Shown in pieces: positions 26,885-35,080 of a stretch of 64,000 nt of DNA (position 1 is its first letter; every line of letters starts with the position of its first letter). Source of the stretch: JAUVZF01 sp964539385 (GTDB lineage Bacteria; Planctomycetota; Phycisphaerae; FEN-1346); the NCBI GenBank assembly GCA_964539385.1, contig CAZIJC010000005.1:6492-70491 (forward strand). The letters run 5' to 3'. A model generated the notes under the pieces. That model did not search any database. It saw only the letters and a list, made by a program, of their open reading frames with translations, and was not told the origin of the DNA. Made by a program: the position numbers and the translations under genes.

Positions 26885-27841
26885 CTAGGTTTTCCTTAGT
26901 TCAGGTTCTGCGGCATGGGACACGATCACGACGTTCCCTATTCCTTCGAACTCTTCCATTATTTCTTTCTTCACGTCAGCGGTCACCTTCTTTACCCTCG
27001 AGACCGTGATTTCCGGATCAAATTGCACCTCGACGTCGAGCCAGTCCCTCTGCCCGATCTTTCTGCCTCGCAGACGGGACATCTTTTTTATTTCGCCGTG
27101 TTTCATGACAAGTTTTTTGATTCCCCTATACTTCCCTATATCAGGGGAGTGGTCTGTCATGCCTTTAATCCCCCCGATCATGATGCTTGTTCCGGACCTG
27201 GCGATCAAGGCGCCTACAACGATTGCGCCGACAGGATCGAGAAACGACCATCCCATCCTCGCTCCGAGGACGCCCACCATGGCCGCGAGAGATGAGTAGA
27301 CGTCGGCCCTGTTCTCCCAGGCGTTTGCTATCATTACAGGCGAAGCCATTTGCTCTCCGACGCAAAGGGAATGCCTGAACAGCACCTCGTTACTGACTAC
27401 GGATATGGCGGCCGCCCACACCGCCAGAATACTCGGCTGGTACTCGACACCCTCCGCAATCGATATCAGCGACACTATCGTGATAGTCACGGCCGCACAA
27501 AGAAGAATGGTGCCTATTATCGTGGACACGATGAACTCTATCTGTCCGTGGCCCCAGTGATGGTCTTCATCCGGCGGGGTGGCGGAGACCTTCAGGCTGA
27601 CCGTCACTAATATCGAGATGACCACGTCACTCATGGAGTGCACCGCATCGGCTATGAGCGCCTGAGAATGCCCGAGTATCCCGCCGGCCAGTTTTACGAC
27701 GAAGAGCCCGCAGTTAGCCCACAGGTTTACGGGGCCAACATTCTTGGCGCACCAACGACAGTGTTTACAGGCAAGCGCCACGCAAGAAATCCTTTCTCGG
27801 TTGCCAACCGTCCCGTTGCCGCCCCGTGTTTTCGAAATCAA
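26885..27841 (-). CDS. mamB: MamB-like CDF iron transporter
   Basis: 318 residues. The N-terminus has a cysteine cluster (CKHCRWC), as MamB proteins carry CxxC there. The TM2 metal site is ALIADAVHSMSDVV (HxxxD), the following loop is DEDHHWGHGQIEF, and the TM5 site is IANAWENRADVYSS (ExxxD). The C-terminal CDF domain ends near residue 318. MamB brings iron into the magnetosome vesicle and is needed for vesicle formation. The start overlaps the stop of mamQ by 4 nt (ATGA), and the stop is 2 nt from the PDZ/NifX gene. Confidence 0.85.
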   Translation of the reverse strand: MISKTRGGNGTVGNRERISCVALACKHCRWCAKNVGPVNLWANCGLFVVKLAGGILGHSQALIADAVHSMSDVVISILVTVSLKVSATPPDEDHHWGHGQIEFIVSTIIGTILLCAAVTITIVSLISIAEGVEYQPSILAVWAAAISVVSNEVLFRHSLCVGEQMASPVMIANAWENRADVYSSLAAMVGVLGARMGWSFLDPVGAIVVGALIARSGTSIMIGGIKGMTDHSPDIGKYRGIKKLVMKHGEIKKMSRLRGRKIGQRDWLDVEVQFDPEITVSRVKKVTADVKKEIMEEFEGIGNVVIVSHAAEPELRKT

Positions 27842-28632
27842 TCGTTTGCATGTCGCTCAGGAAGAAGGCGGTTCACTTCTTGCACGTCTTTTTCTTCTGA
27901 CGTCATTTTCAACGGCGGTTGGCCGGACTTTTCATCTGTTACAAATACCCATTCGGGGCCCTTATCCCACATGAAATACGGCTCACGGCGGAATCCCAGG
28001 AGCGCTCCGACCACGTTGGCCGGGAAGGTACTGCAACCGGTGTTGTATTCGTTGGCCGCGTTGTTATACTCGATCCGTTTTTGGTAAATCTGGCCCTCGA
28101 TCTGTCCAATTTGCGTGATAAATACTTTGTACACCTGAGTTGAAGCGAGTTGCGGATAATTCTCGGCCACCGCAATGAACCTCGAAAGGCTCTCAGGAGA
28201 CAAGTCCTTGTTTGACAATTGCTGCACGACTTGTTCGAGCTTCTCCAGATCCTCCGACATGCTCATGGTATCTTGCCGCGCCTCGACGGCCGTAAGCATC
28301 ACGTTCTTTTCGTATGCTATGAAACGGTTCAGGGCTATCGTCTGGGAGCGAATAGTGTTCTCCCTCATCTGAAGCCCGCTCCGCACCTGGCCGCCCAGGT
28401 TTTCCACCTGCTGTTGCATGGTCGTCAGCTTGTTAAAGTAGTAGATGTGGGTATACACGAGGGCAATTATGACCGTCGCGCACAGAAGCATCTTGTAATG
28501 CGCGACGACGTAGGCGCGCGCCTTTGCGAGCCACGGAAACCGTTGTTTCCGGGCGGACTTGCGTGTGCCCAAGATGCTGCGCAGCTCGCGACTGCGCTTT
28601 GTCCTGGTGTCTGTCTTAAGGGGACGTATCAT
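27838..28632 (-). CDS. mamQ: MamQ-like LemA-family membrane protein
   Basis: 264 residues. A transmembrane helix (MLLCATVIIALVYTHIYYF, about 52-70) precedes a long helical LemA-type domain: QQQVENLGGQVRSGLQMREN, ENYPQLASTQVYKVFITQIG, and NAANEYNTGCSTFPANVVG. The final stretch matches the LemA pattern YNxxxxxFPxNxxA. MamQ is required for magnetosome vesicle formation in Magnetospirillum. It lies between mamA and mamB, with a 4-nt overlap to mamB. Confidence 0.85.
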   Translation of the reverse strand: MIRPLKTDTRTKRSRELRSILGTRKSARKQRFPWLAKARAYVVAHYKMLLCATVIIALVYTHIYYFNKLTTMQQQVENLGGQVRSGLQMRENTIRSQTIALNRFIAYEKNVMLTAVEARQDTMSMSEDLEKLEQVVQQLSNKDLSPESLSRFIAVAENYPQLASTQVYKVFITQIGQIEGQIYQKRIEYNNAANEYNTGCSTFPANVVGALLGFRREPYFMWDKGPEWVFVTDEKSGQPPLKMTSEEKDVQEVNRLLPERHAND

Positions 28633-28647
28633 GAAAGCGATCCGTTC

Positions 28648-29325
28648 CTACACCTCTTCAAGTTCCATGGCCTTCTTGAAGCACGCAGTGGACTCTTCAT
28701 GCCTACCCATGGTGTCGTAGACATAGCCCAGACGCTTGTGGCCCTTGGCATAGTGGGGTTCGATGGCGATGGCCTTCTGGAAAGCGGCCACGGCCTTGTT
28801 GTACTCCTTCGCCTTGTCGTGCGCGACACCGAGATTATAGAGGACGTCAAATGAATCCTTCTTCTCTTTGGCGGCGATGGGTGCCAGGTACTTAACGGCC
28901 GTCTTGGCGTCGTCATTCTTTATAGCCAGGAGGCCAAGCCTGTAGGCTGCGTCGGAGAGGCTCTTGTCCATTTGGAGCGCCTTTTTGTAGGCCGCTTCCG
29001 CCTCTTCGTCCATCACCTCGCGCTCGCAGCAGATGCCGAGATGGTAATAAATGTCCGCCTCTTCCTTGCCCATCTCGATAAGTCTTCTGTACCGGTCGAT
29101 GGCCTTTCCGTACTGGCCCTTGTTCCTCAGAGAGTCGGCCTTCCTGGAGACCATTTCCGTGGCTTCGAGGGGCTCAATATTCGTCAGGCGGCAGTAAACG
29201 TCGACGATCCCGTCCACACATCTCTTGAGCTTCCAAAAGAAACTCTCGATGCGAAGTGGGATTGACAGGCTGCTGCTCCCCGCCTCTTCGGCCTTTTTTT
29301 CCGTCGCGTCTTCAATGTTTCCCAT
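28648..29325 (-). CDS. mamA: MamA-like TPR protein
   Basis: 225 residues with about four tetratricopeptide repeats from residue ~60 on (for example YGKAIDRYRRLIEMGKEEAD and YNKAVAAFQKAIAIEPHYAK). No signal peptide is present, as expected for a cytoplasmic coat. MamA assembles on the magnetosome surface and acts as a scaffold. The start is 2 nt downstream of the mamI stop, and mamQ begins 15 nt further on. Confidence 0.85.
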   Translation of the reverse strand: MGNIEDATEKKAEEAGSSSLSIPLRIESFFWKLKRCVDGIVDVYCRLTNIEPLEATEMVSRKADSLRNKGQYGKAIDRYRRLIEMGKEEADIYYHLGICCEREVMDEEAEAAYKKALQMDKSLSDAAYRLGLLAIKNDDAKTAVKYLAPIAAKEKKDSFDVLYNLGVAHDKAKEYNKAVAAFQKAIAIEPHYAKGHKRLGYVYDTMGRHEESTACFKKAMELEEV

Positions 29326-29327
29326 TT

Positions 29328-29504
29328 CTATTCTCTCGCTTTCACTTTAAGACTGCGAATTCCCGCCAGCATCGCTACCACGCCAATGCCGATAGCCACA
29401 ACCGGCACGAGGGCAAGCAGGAGATCCTTAAACATGTACCATTGGTGCGTGATTCCCCACACGCCGCTCGCAATCAGGATAAGTCCTATAATCAAATGCA
29501 GCAT
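29328..29504 (-). CDS. mamI: MamI-like small membrane protein (copy 1)
   Basis: 58 residues, starting MLHLIIGLILIASGVWGI with AAAGGAG upstream. Two helices (LIIGLILIASGVWGI and LALVPVVAIGIGVVAMLAGI) are linked by a short loop (THQWYMFKD) and end in a basic tail. Size, topology and position next to mamA/mamQ/mamB fit MamI. Copy 2 is at 22436-22618. Confidence 0.78.
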   Translation of the reverse strand: MLHLIIGLILIASGVWGITHQWYMFKDLLLALVPVVAIGIGVVAMLAGIRSLKVKARE

Positions 29505-29544
29505 TCTTTGCTCCTTTCGCTTAACGCGTATACTTCATCGCCCC

Positions 29545-30027
29545 TCAAACACGCACTCTTCCGTCGCTCGTTTCGATTGGGTAATCCCACACCTGAGTTC
29601 CCCCCACCAGGTTGTAGATGTCCTTGAAACCACCATTTATCAGTATCATGCATGCGACCCTGCATCGGACGCCGGTCTGGCAATACACGATTATGTCCTT
29701 CGTCTTATCCAGGGAGTACATCCTGTAGCCCAACTGGTTGAGGGGAATGTTTATTGCCGACGGTATGTGTCCCGCGTCGTAGAGATTCTTGCCCCTCACG
29801 TCCAGGATTATGTAGCTGCTATCCGATTCGTCATCCATCCTCTGCTTCAATTGAGCCGCCGTGATGTCCTTGTACGTGACGCCGTCCTGCGTGACGGTGC
29901 GGTACACAATTCGTGGCCGCAACAGCCCTGCACTCGCAGGCCAAGCCTGCACGATCACAAGGATTCCCAGGCCGCAACCTGCGGCGAGAATCACACCGAC
30001 GATCGTAGCTTTCTTGTCGATCTTCAT
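29545..30027 (-). CDS. Membrane-anchored rhodanese-domain protein
   Basis: 160 residues. An N-terminal helix (IVGVILAAGCGLGILVIV) is followed by a single rhodanese domain: SSYIILDVRGKNLYDAGHIP, NIPLNQLG, and the active-site loop IVYCQTGVRCRVAC with catalytic Cys. It should transfer sulfane sulfur or bind oxyanions on the outer or vesicle-lumen side. The start overlaps the degenerate CDF stop by 4 nt (30024-30027), which settles the start. Rhodanese domains appear in some magnetosome membrane proteins, but the role here is inferred. Confidence 0.82.
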   Translation of the reverse strand: MKIDKKATIVGVILAAGCGLGILVIVQAWPASAGLLRPRIVYRTVTQDGVTYKDITAAQLKQRMDDESDSSYIILDVRGKNLYDAGHIPSAINIPLNQLGYRMYSLDKTKDIIVYCQTGVRCRVACMILINGGFKDIYNLVGGTQVWDYPIETSDGRVRV

Positions 30028-30896
30028 GCGATAATGACGTTCACTTCCTTTGCAGCGGGCATCTGCCTCATCAGTTTCGCCTTGACGTTCTGCGCGATCA
30101 GGTGCGCCCGAGCCATGGTTATATTCTCGTCGACCGCTATCGACAGGTCGATCTGAAGAAGCATTCCCGTATGCCTTGCGCTTGCATCTACGACTTCCCT
30201 CACGCCGTCCATCTTCCCAGCGCACACTGCTATTGCTTTCATGACCCTGCTGGACGGGGCCTTGTCCATGATCCCGGCAAAACCGTTGTAGATCATCCTC
30301 ATGCCCATAACGAATACGATGATCGAAACGATCGCGACCCCCGCACCCTCGACGATTGTTATGTTGAGAAGCGGAAGTATCAGAAGGATCAACACAAAGC
30401 ATGAAATCCAAACTCCGGTCCGGTTGTAACGCGCGGCCGTAAGTGCCATCCCATTTGTGCAACTCCTGCTCTTGGCTAGCAGATACCGGTAGAGACTATA
30501 GTTGGCCAACATCGATATCACTGCGACTATCAGCGACAGGATGTGAGCGGGGTGTATGCGGAGCCATCCGACAATCGTCAGGCTGTAGAGAAACATGTGG
30601 ACGGAAATGATCAATCCCGTGGTGCCGACGGCTGCCATGCTCAGAAACAGGATCTTGCCCACTCCGTAAGGATGCCTCTCGTCAGGCCGCTTTCGACCAA
30701 GCAGTTCCGCCTGCCAGGGAAGCAAGCAGGCCCCCGAAACCAGGAGAGAAAACAAACCGTCCATCAGGATAAGCCGGTTGTATGCAAACAGGCCAAATAC
30801 CAGCTTGAAGATGGAAAGGGCGAGGTTGCACAGCGCAGCGACGAGGAAGGGCTTCTCGATCCATCTATCGTTTATGTGCTTGCCCGCGTCCGTCAT
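30024..30896 (-). CDS. CDF-family protein lacking metal-site residues (MamM-like position)
   Basis: 290 residues with the six-helix CDF layout and C-terminal domain. Aligned with the MamB-like protein, TM2 reads LILMDGLFSLLVSG where HSMSD is expected: H and D become F and V. TM5 reads TAARYNRTGVW where AWENRADVY is expected: E and D become Y and G. The loop DERHPYGVGKI is kept. It is therefore unlikely to transport metal by the usual mechanism. MamB and MamM form a stabilising pair in Magnetospirillum, so a partner or scaffold role for MamB is plausible. It lies 9 nt after mamL. Confidence 0.82.
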   Translation of the reverse strand: MTDAGKHINDRWIEKPFLVAALCNLALSIFKLVFGLFAYNRLILMDGLFSLLVSGACLLPWQAELLGRKRPDERHPYGVGKILFLSMAAVGTTGLIISVHMFLYSLTIVGWLRIHPAHILSLIVAVISMLANYSLYRYLLAKSRSCTNGMALTAARYNRTGVWISCFVLILLILPLLNITIVEGAGVAIVSIIVFVMGMRMIYNGFAGIMDKAPSSRVMKAIAVCAGKMDGVREVVDASARHTGMLLQIDLSIAVDENITMARAHLIAQNVKAKLMRQMPAAKEVNVIIA

Positions 30897-30905
30897 TATT
30901 GCCGT

Positions 30906-31103
30906 TTATTCCCGCTTCTGCCTGGTTAGTTCAACAAAATACGCGACACCGTAACCGAGAAAAAAACTTACTACCAAAAGAAAAACAGTCTTTATCTCGT
31001 AGCCTTGCGTGAAAGGAAGGTTCACTTTCGTCGGATGCATGTTCAGCGCCGACAGTATAACCACCGCCAGAACAATAGTTATGATTATTACTTTCCGCCA
31101 CAT
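30906..31103 (-). CDS. mamL: MamL-like membrane protein
   Basis: 65 residues, LapA-like topology: helix VIIITIVLAVVILSALNM, a short linker (HPTKVNLPFTQGYEIKT), helix VFLLVVSFFLGYGVAYFVEL, and a basic tail (TRQKRE). This is the MamL pattern; MamL is required for magnetosome membrane invagination. It sits between the mamE-like and CDF genes in the same orientation. Confidence 0.82.
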   Translation of the reverse strand: MWRKVIIITIVLAVVILSALNMHPTKVNLPFTQGYEIKTVFLLVVSFFLGYGVAYFVELTRQKRE

Positions 31104-31125
31104 TGTTATGACATTCCTTTTAGGC

Positions 31126-32049
31126 TCACCTGGTCAATGCGTCCTTCACAATGGGCTTGACCTTGTTAATCGGAATTGCGAATCCGACGCCGAGGAACAC
31201 GCCTGTAGGTGCATAGATGGCCGTAGTTATACCTATAACCTCGCCTTTGATGTTGACGAGCGGGCCGCCGGAGTTGCCTCTGTTAATGGCCGCATCCGTC
31301 TGGATCATATCGCTGTAGGCCTGATAACCTATGACGAGATCTCGCGAATCGTCGCTTATGATTCCCGCGGTAACCGTCTGTTCCAGCCCGAACGGCGCCC
31401 CGACCGCCATGACCTTCTCTGCCACCCTTATCATGTCCGAATCGCCAAGGACGGCCGCTGGAAGCGGCCCGCCGGCATCGATCTTCAGTACGGCAATGTC
31501 GTTATCCAGATCTTTGCGGACGATCCGGGCCGGGTATTCCGTCCTCTCGAAACTGAAGATCACAACTTTAAGATTCACAGCCTTCGAGGCGACATGGGCA
31601 TTGGTTACGATATATCCGCGAGGGTCGACGATGACCCCGGAGCCTAACGATTGTTCCTGGACAAAGGTTATGGCAGGATTGTCGAAGACGACCGCGCCGG
31701 TCAGGGAGGCGCTTTTTGAGGAAGTCGCCTGGTCGGCGGTAACGTTGACTATCGCCGGCCTGACGGCTGCAAACGCCGTCGCCAGATCGTCATCCGAACA
31801 CGTCAGTGTCAAATTGGCGCTGGAAAGCGCACCCGACCCCGCACCCGCCCCCCCCGTGCCGTCAAGCGTCCTGGCCTGTTCCTGCAAAAGCGACTTTTTG
31901 GGCCGAAACAGGTCCCAACTGACAACGGAATTGTGCATACTGTATATGCCCAGATTCACCGTGCCCCAATAGGCCACGAACAGATTCGCCGCTATAAGGG
32001 CTATAAGTATCCATATGACATTTTCGGAAACCCAATCCTTGACATTCAT
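31126..32049 (-). CDS. mamE: MamE-like trypsin-family serine protease (no PDZ domain)
   Basis: 307 residues from the ATG at 32049 with AAGGG upstream. An N-terminal helix (VIWILIALIAANLFVAYW) anchors a trypsin/HtrA-type domain with an intact triad: His in YIVTNAHVASK, Asp in DLDNDIAVLKI, Ser in INRGNSGGPLVN. The protein ends after the protease domain; the PDZ domains found in classical MamE are encoded on other proteins here. Some magnetosome clusters are known to split MamE into separate N- and C-terminal genes. It should process proteins at the magnetosome. Its dead paralogue is at 22648-23562. Confidence 0.85.
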   Translation of the reverse strand: MNVKDWVSENVIWILIALIAANLFVAYWGTVNLGIYSMHNSVVSWDLFRPKKSLLQEQARTLDGTGGAGAGSGALSSANLTLTCSDDDLATAFAAVRPAIVNVTADQATSSKSASLTGAVVFDNPAITFVQEQSLGSGVIVDPRGYIVTNAHVASKAVNLKVVIFSFERTEYPARIVRKDLDNDIAVLKIDAGGPLPAAVLGDSDMIRVAEKVMAVGAPFGLEQTVTAGIISDDSRDLVIGYQAYSDMIQTDAAINRGNSGGPLVNIKGEVIGITTAIYAPTGVFLGVGFAIPINKVKPIVKDALTR

Positions 32050-32073
32050 CACAGTACCCTTGCTATTGCCGGA

Positions 32074-32340
32074 TTAATAGGGCTCTTCCGATTCCTCAAG
32101 CCGCTTGCACACCGGCTTTTCATAATCGCCGTTCTCGTTCGTATGCTCGGTAAGTATCAGGTTGCCGGGCGATGCGCTTACCGGGACGACAGCACTTGTA
32201 TCAGAATCAACAAACGTGGCTGTTGGCTCTGTAATGAAGATGTAGACGAAAAACGCAAATACCATTCCAGCCACAACGAACGCCCACATGATATAGGTTC
32301 TGGGGCAATTCGCTGCAAGAGCACCGTCAATGGTTTTCAA
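32074..32340 (-). CDS. Small single-helix membrane protein
   Basis: 88 residues. One hydrophobic helix (IMWAFVVAGMVFAFFVYIFI, about 17-36) is followed by a polar, acidic C-terminus (CKRLEESEEPY). No family is recognised. It is the first gene upstream of mamE on the same strand with 24 nt between, so it likely belongs to the magnetosome unit. Confidence 0.6.
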   Translation of the reverse strand: MKTIDGALAANCPRTYIMWAFVVAGMVFAFFVYIFITEPTATFVDSDTSAVVPVSASPGNLILTEHTNENGDYEKPVCKRLEESEEPY

Positions 32341-32369
32341 TGTTCTGCTCCTATGGTCTCTCAGGATTC

Positions 32370-32501
32370 TCAGTCTTCAGATGGTTCGCTTTGTTCCTTG
32401 CCTTCCAACCGACGAATTCTGTGCTTATAATCCCTCAATTTGGCCGCAAGCCAGACCACAGCAACGATCAACACCAGAAGCAATAGTTGTCCTAGTGACA
32501 T
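32370..32501 (-). CDS. 43-residue membrane peptide
   Basis: Begins MSLGQLLLLVLIVAVVWLAA and continues with a basic tail KLRDYKHRIRRLEGKEQSE. A clear AGGAGA lies ~8 nt before the ATG. A single N-terminal helix with a basic cytoplasmic tail is all that can be seen. It lies 29 nt upstream of the 88-residue membrane protein gene. Confidence 0.6.
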   Translation of the reverse strand: MSLGQLLLLVLIVAVVWLAAKLRDYKHRIRRLEGKEQSEPSED

Positions 32502-32640
32502 GCGTGTTCTCCTTCTAACAACAGACGTTTAGCGGCATTCCGGCCCGACGGGCTACGCACCCGCGACGGAAATACCAAGCCATCATTCCATTAACCCAAA
32601 ACACTGCATCAGGCCCCTTGCGGCGATTCCGATACGGCTT

Positions 32641-33333
32641 TCATTTCCTTCGAAGCATGCCGAACAAGCTCAGAAATTGGACCAGGGCCAGGATGGTTGC
32701 TATCACGTATGTAAGAGCGGCCGCCCTGAGAATCAGGCGAACGCCCTCGAGTTCTTCGGCGTCAACGATGCCGTTTTCTTTGATATAGCGCATCGCTCTG
32801 GAGGAAGCCTCGAATTCGACAGGCAGCGTCACAAAGTAGAAAAGGACTATCCCAAGGAATAAGATCAATGATAAATCCAGCAGAACCGACGACAGCACCA
32901 TTTGTCCGAGGAGTATCCCGAAGAAAAAGAGCGGCAGCAGCAGAAAACCGGCCTTCTCGATGATGGGCGCGATACTGTTTCTCACCTTGGCGGGGGGATA
33001 GTCACTGGCATCCTGTATGGCGTGTGCGGCCTCATGGGCGGCGATTCCTATCGCGGCGACAGAGGCACTCTGCGAAACCATACGGGAGAGCCTGACGGCC
33101 TTCAGGCGGGGATCATAATGGTCCTTGAGCCCGGGGCCGATCTCCTCGATAACAATGTTGTCCAATCCGGCGGAGTTGAGCATCTTCCTGGCGAGGCGAC
33201 CGCCGCTGACTCCCTTCTTGACGGGCTCCTTTGAGTACTCCTCAAACAGCCGCCGGACCTTTCCACGGACATATATCCCGCAAATAAGCAACGGTATAAC
33301 TACAATACCGGATATGACATAGAGCTCCGTCAT
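32641..33333 (-). CDS. YugP-type membrane zinc metallopeptidase
   Basis: About 230 residues from the ATG at 33333, the usual YugP length; a longer reading to 33381 is possible. An N-terminal helix (YVISGIVVIPLLICGIYV) is followed by the zinc-binding HExxH motif in GIAAHEAAHAIQDASDYPP, then three or more hydrophobic helices, and VEFEASSRAM with the likely third ligand Glu. YugP proteins are poorly characterised membrane proteases. It lies between fixX and the mam genes; a role in magnetosome protein turnover is only inferred from position. Confidence 0.85.
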   Translation of the reverse strand: MTELYVISGIVVIPLLICGIYVRGKVRRLFEEYSKEPVKKGVSGGRLARKMLNSAGLDNIVIEEIGPGLKDHYDPRLKAVRLSRMVSQSASVAAIGIAAHEAAHAIQDASDYPPAKVRNSIAPIIEKAGFLLLPLFFFGILLGQMVLSSVLLDLSLILFLGIVLFYFVTLPVEFEASSRAMRYIKENGIVDAEELEGVRLILRAAALTYVIATILALVQFLSLFGMLRRK

Positions 33334-33449
33334 GTTTTCGGCACCTTCTTCCGGGACGGTTGCCGCCGCCGCGTTGCACACCTCCGATAAACCCGGCGGC
33401 TATTTCCGTCCCATCATGATTCTTTGCGATCCAATGCCAGGAGCGTCCT

Positions 33450-33752
33450 TCAACTAACCTTGTACGAGATTCCCTCTCCCCATACGGGATTCGACCATTC
33501 TATATTATTCATTTCGCAAGCTATCCGGCAGGCGCCGCATTCGAGGCAATCCTCGTAGCTCACGTCTATCTTGCCTTCCGCTTCGTTCCACACGTAAACT
33601 CCCGCGGGACAAATGTAAGTACACGCCCGCTTGGTGCAGTCCACGCACAATTGCTCGTCGAGCTTAATGTGCGATTCGGTGACGGGCTTTCTGCGAACCG
33701 TGAACAGTTTTTCGCGCAGGCTCAGGTTATTGCTATTTGTCGCGATTGACAT
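33450..33752 (-). CDS. fixX: FixX ferredoxin-like protein
   Basis: 100 residues. Two cysteine clusters are seen: CVDCTKRACTYICPAGVY and DCLECGACRIAC. The second is a typical [4Fe-4S] motif, and the pair resembles FixX. It starts 1 nt after the fixC stop. FixX takes electrons from FixC in the flavin-bifurcating FixABCX complex, which couples NADH oxidation to reduction of quinone and of low-potential ferredoxin or flavodoxin. Confidence 0.88.
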   Translation of the reverse strand: MSIATNSNNLSLREKLFTVRRKPVTESHIKLDEQLCVDCTKRACTYICPAGVYVWNEAEGKIDVSYEDCLECGACRIACEMNNIEWSNPVWGEGISYKVS

Positions 33753-33753
33753 C

Positions 33754-35073
33754 TCATATCCCGCCTTTCAACATCTCCATGGCGATCTTCCCCGCCTTGA
33801 TGACGTTTGTCCTGTCGCGAAGCATGTGAAAGACATTCCACTTAACGACCCTTTTGGGCACATCGCCAACCTCAAAAAACTTGCACAGCACATCTTTTGC
33901 GACGTGTGGATAGTCGTTGATGAGTTCCTTGTGTGTGCGCATCAGGTCAAGAAAGTCCCGACTGCTCTTCATATTGTCCAGGACAAAGGAATCCTTGAGC
34001 TTTCGCTCGTAGAGGCTCAAGGCCTTGGCGTCGTAGCGTTTTTCATCCCTTCTTTCCAATATGGTTTCGGCCGCGATCATTCCCGACGCCATAGCCATGT
34101 TTACACCCTCATGGCAAAGGCTGTTGTTGATAAGCCCGGCTGCATCGCCAACCAGCATAAGCCCGCCGGTATAGAGTTTGGGGAGGTTCTTGTATCCGTC
34201 CATGGGAATCATGTGCGCCGAGTACTCCAGCGTCTTGCCGCCGCGGATCAAAGGCTGCACACACGGATGGGCCTTGAACCTCTCCAGGAGTTCATTTGGT
34301 GTGACAGGTTCCTTCTTGGCGTACATTTCGCTGATGACAACCCCGATGCCCACGGATACGGAATCCAAGCCGGTGTAGATAAAGCCGTTGCCCAGCATTC
34401 CGGCCGCTACGCTACCGAAATACTCACAGGCGGCGCCTTCCCTGCCCGTCAGGTGGAACCTGTCGTCAATTACATCCTTGGGCACGGAAATCGTTTCCTT
34501 GACGCTAATGCACCGCGTTCTCATCGACATCCTGTTGCGCAGGGAGGCCTTTTCCGAAAGAAGCGAATTGGCGCCTTCGCCGCAAACAACGATGTCGGCA
34601 AACAGGGCGTTGTCATCACCCGGATTTGTCCTTACTCCAACGACCCTGCCGCCCTCCCACAGGAAGTCCTTCACCGTTACACCGCAGATGATGGTAGCAC
34701 CCTGCTCCCGGACCTTCCCGGCGAACCATCTGTCAAACACGGAGCGCCTCACGATGAAGGAATGATTGTAGGGCGGGCTCTTGAACTCCTCCGGCTCGAA
34801 GGTCATGCCGATCTGCGACCCGTCCACCAGCATCGCATAGTGCTTCTTGGCTACAAACCTCTCGACCGGCGCTTCGTCATAAAAGCGCGGCATCAACTTC
34901 GTCATCTGATCGGAGAAGAATATTCCCCCGAACATGTTCTTTGCTCCGGGATATTGGCCCCTTTCAAGAATCGTTACCTGCACGCCGGCCTTGGCCAGAA
35001 CATATCCGCAGGCGAGCCCCGCCGGGCCTGCCCCGATAATGACAACTTCGCACTTGTCTCTTTCAGCTACCAA
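33754..35073 (-). CDS. fixC: FixC flavoprotein (ETF-quinone oxidoreductase type)
   Basis: About 439 residues from a TTG at 35073, which lies 7 nt after the upstream regulator's stop and gives the normal FixC N-terminus; an ATG at 35157 would overlap the regulator. The FAD-binding motif is VVIIGAGPAGLACGYVLA, followed by LERGQYPGAKNMFGG. The second FAD motif is GGLMLVGDAAGLINNSLCHE. FixC accepts electrons from FixAB and passes them to quinone and FixX. It is separated from fixAB by a regulator gene and an IS256 derivative. Confidence 0.9.
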   Translation of the reverse strand: MVAERDKCEVVIIGAGPAGLACGYVLAKAGVQVTILERGQYPGAKNMFGGIFFSDQMTKLMPRFYDEAPVERFVAKKHYAMLVDGSQIGMTFEPEEFKSPPYNHSFIVRRSVFDRWFAGKVREQGATIICGVTVKDFLWEGGRVVGVRTNPGDDNALFADIVVCGEGANSLLSEKASLRNRMSMRTRCISVKETISVPKDVIDDRFHLTGREGAACEYFGSVAAGMLGNGFIYTGLDSVSVGIGVVISEMYAKKEPVTPNELLERFKAHPCVQPLIRGGKTLEYSAHMIPMDGYKNLPKLYTGGLMLVGDAAGLINNSLCHEGVNMAMASGMIAAETILERRDEKRYDAKALSLYERKLKDSFVLDNMKSSRDFLDLMRTHKELINDYPHVAKDVLCKFFEVGDVPKRVVKWNVFHMLRDRTNVIKAGKIAMEMLKGGI

Positions 35074-35080
35074 ACTTGCT

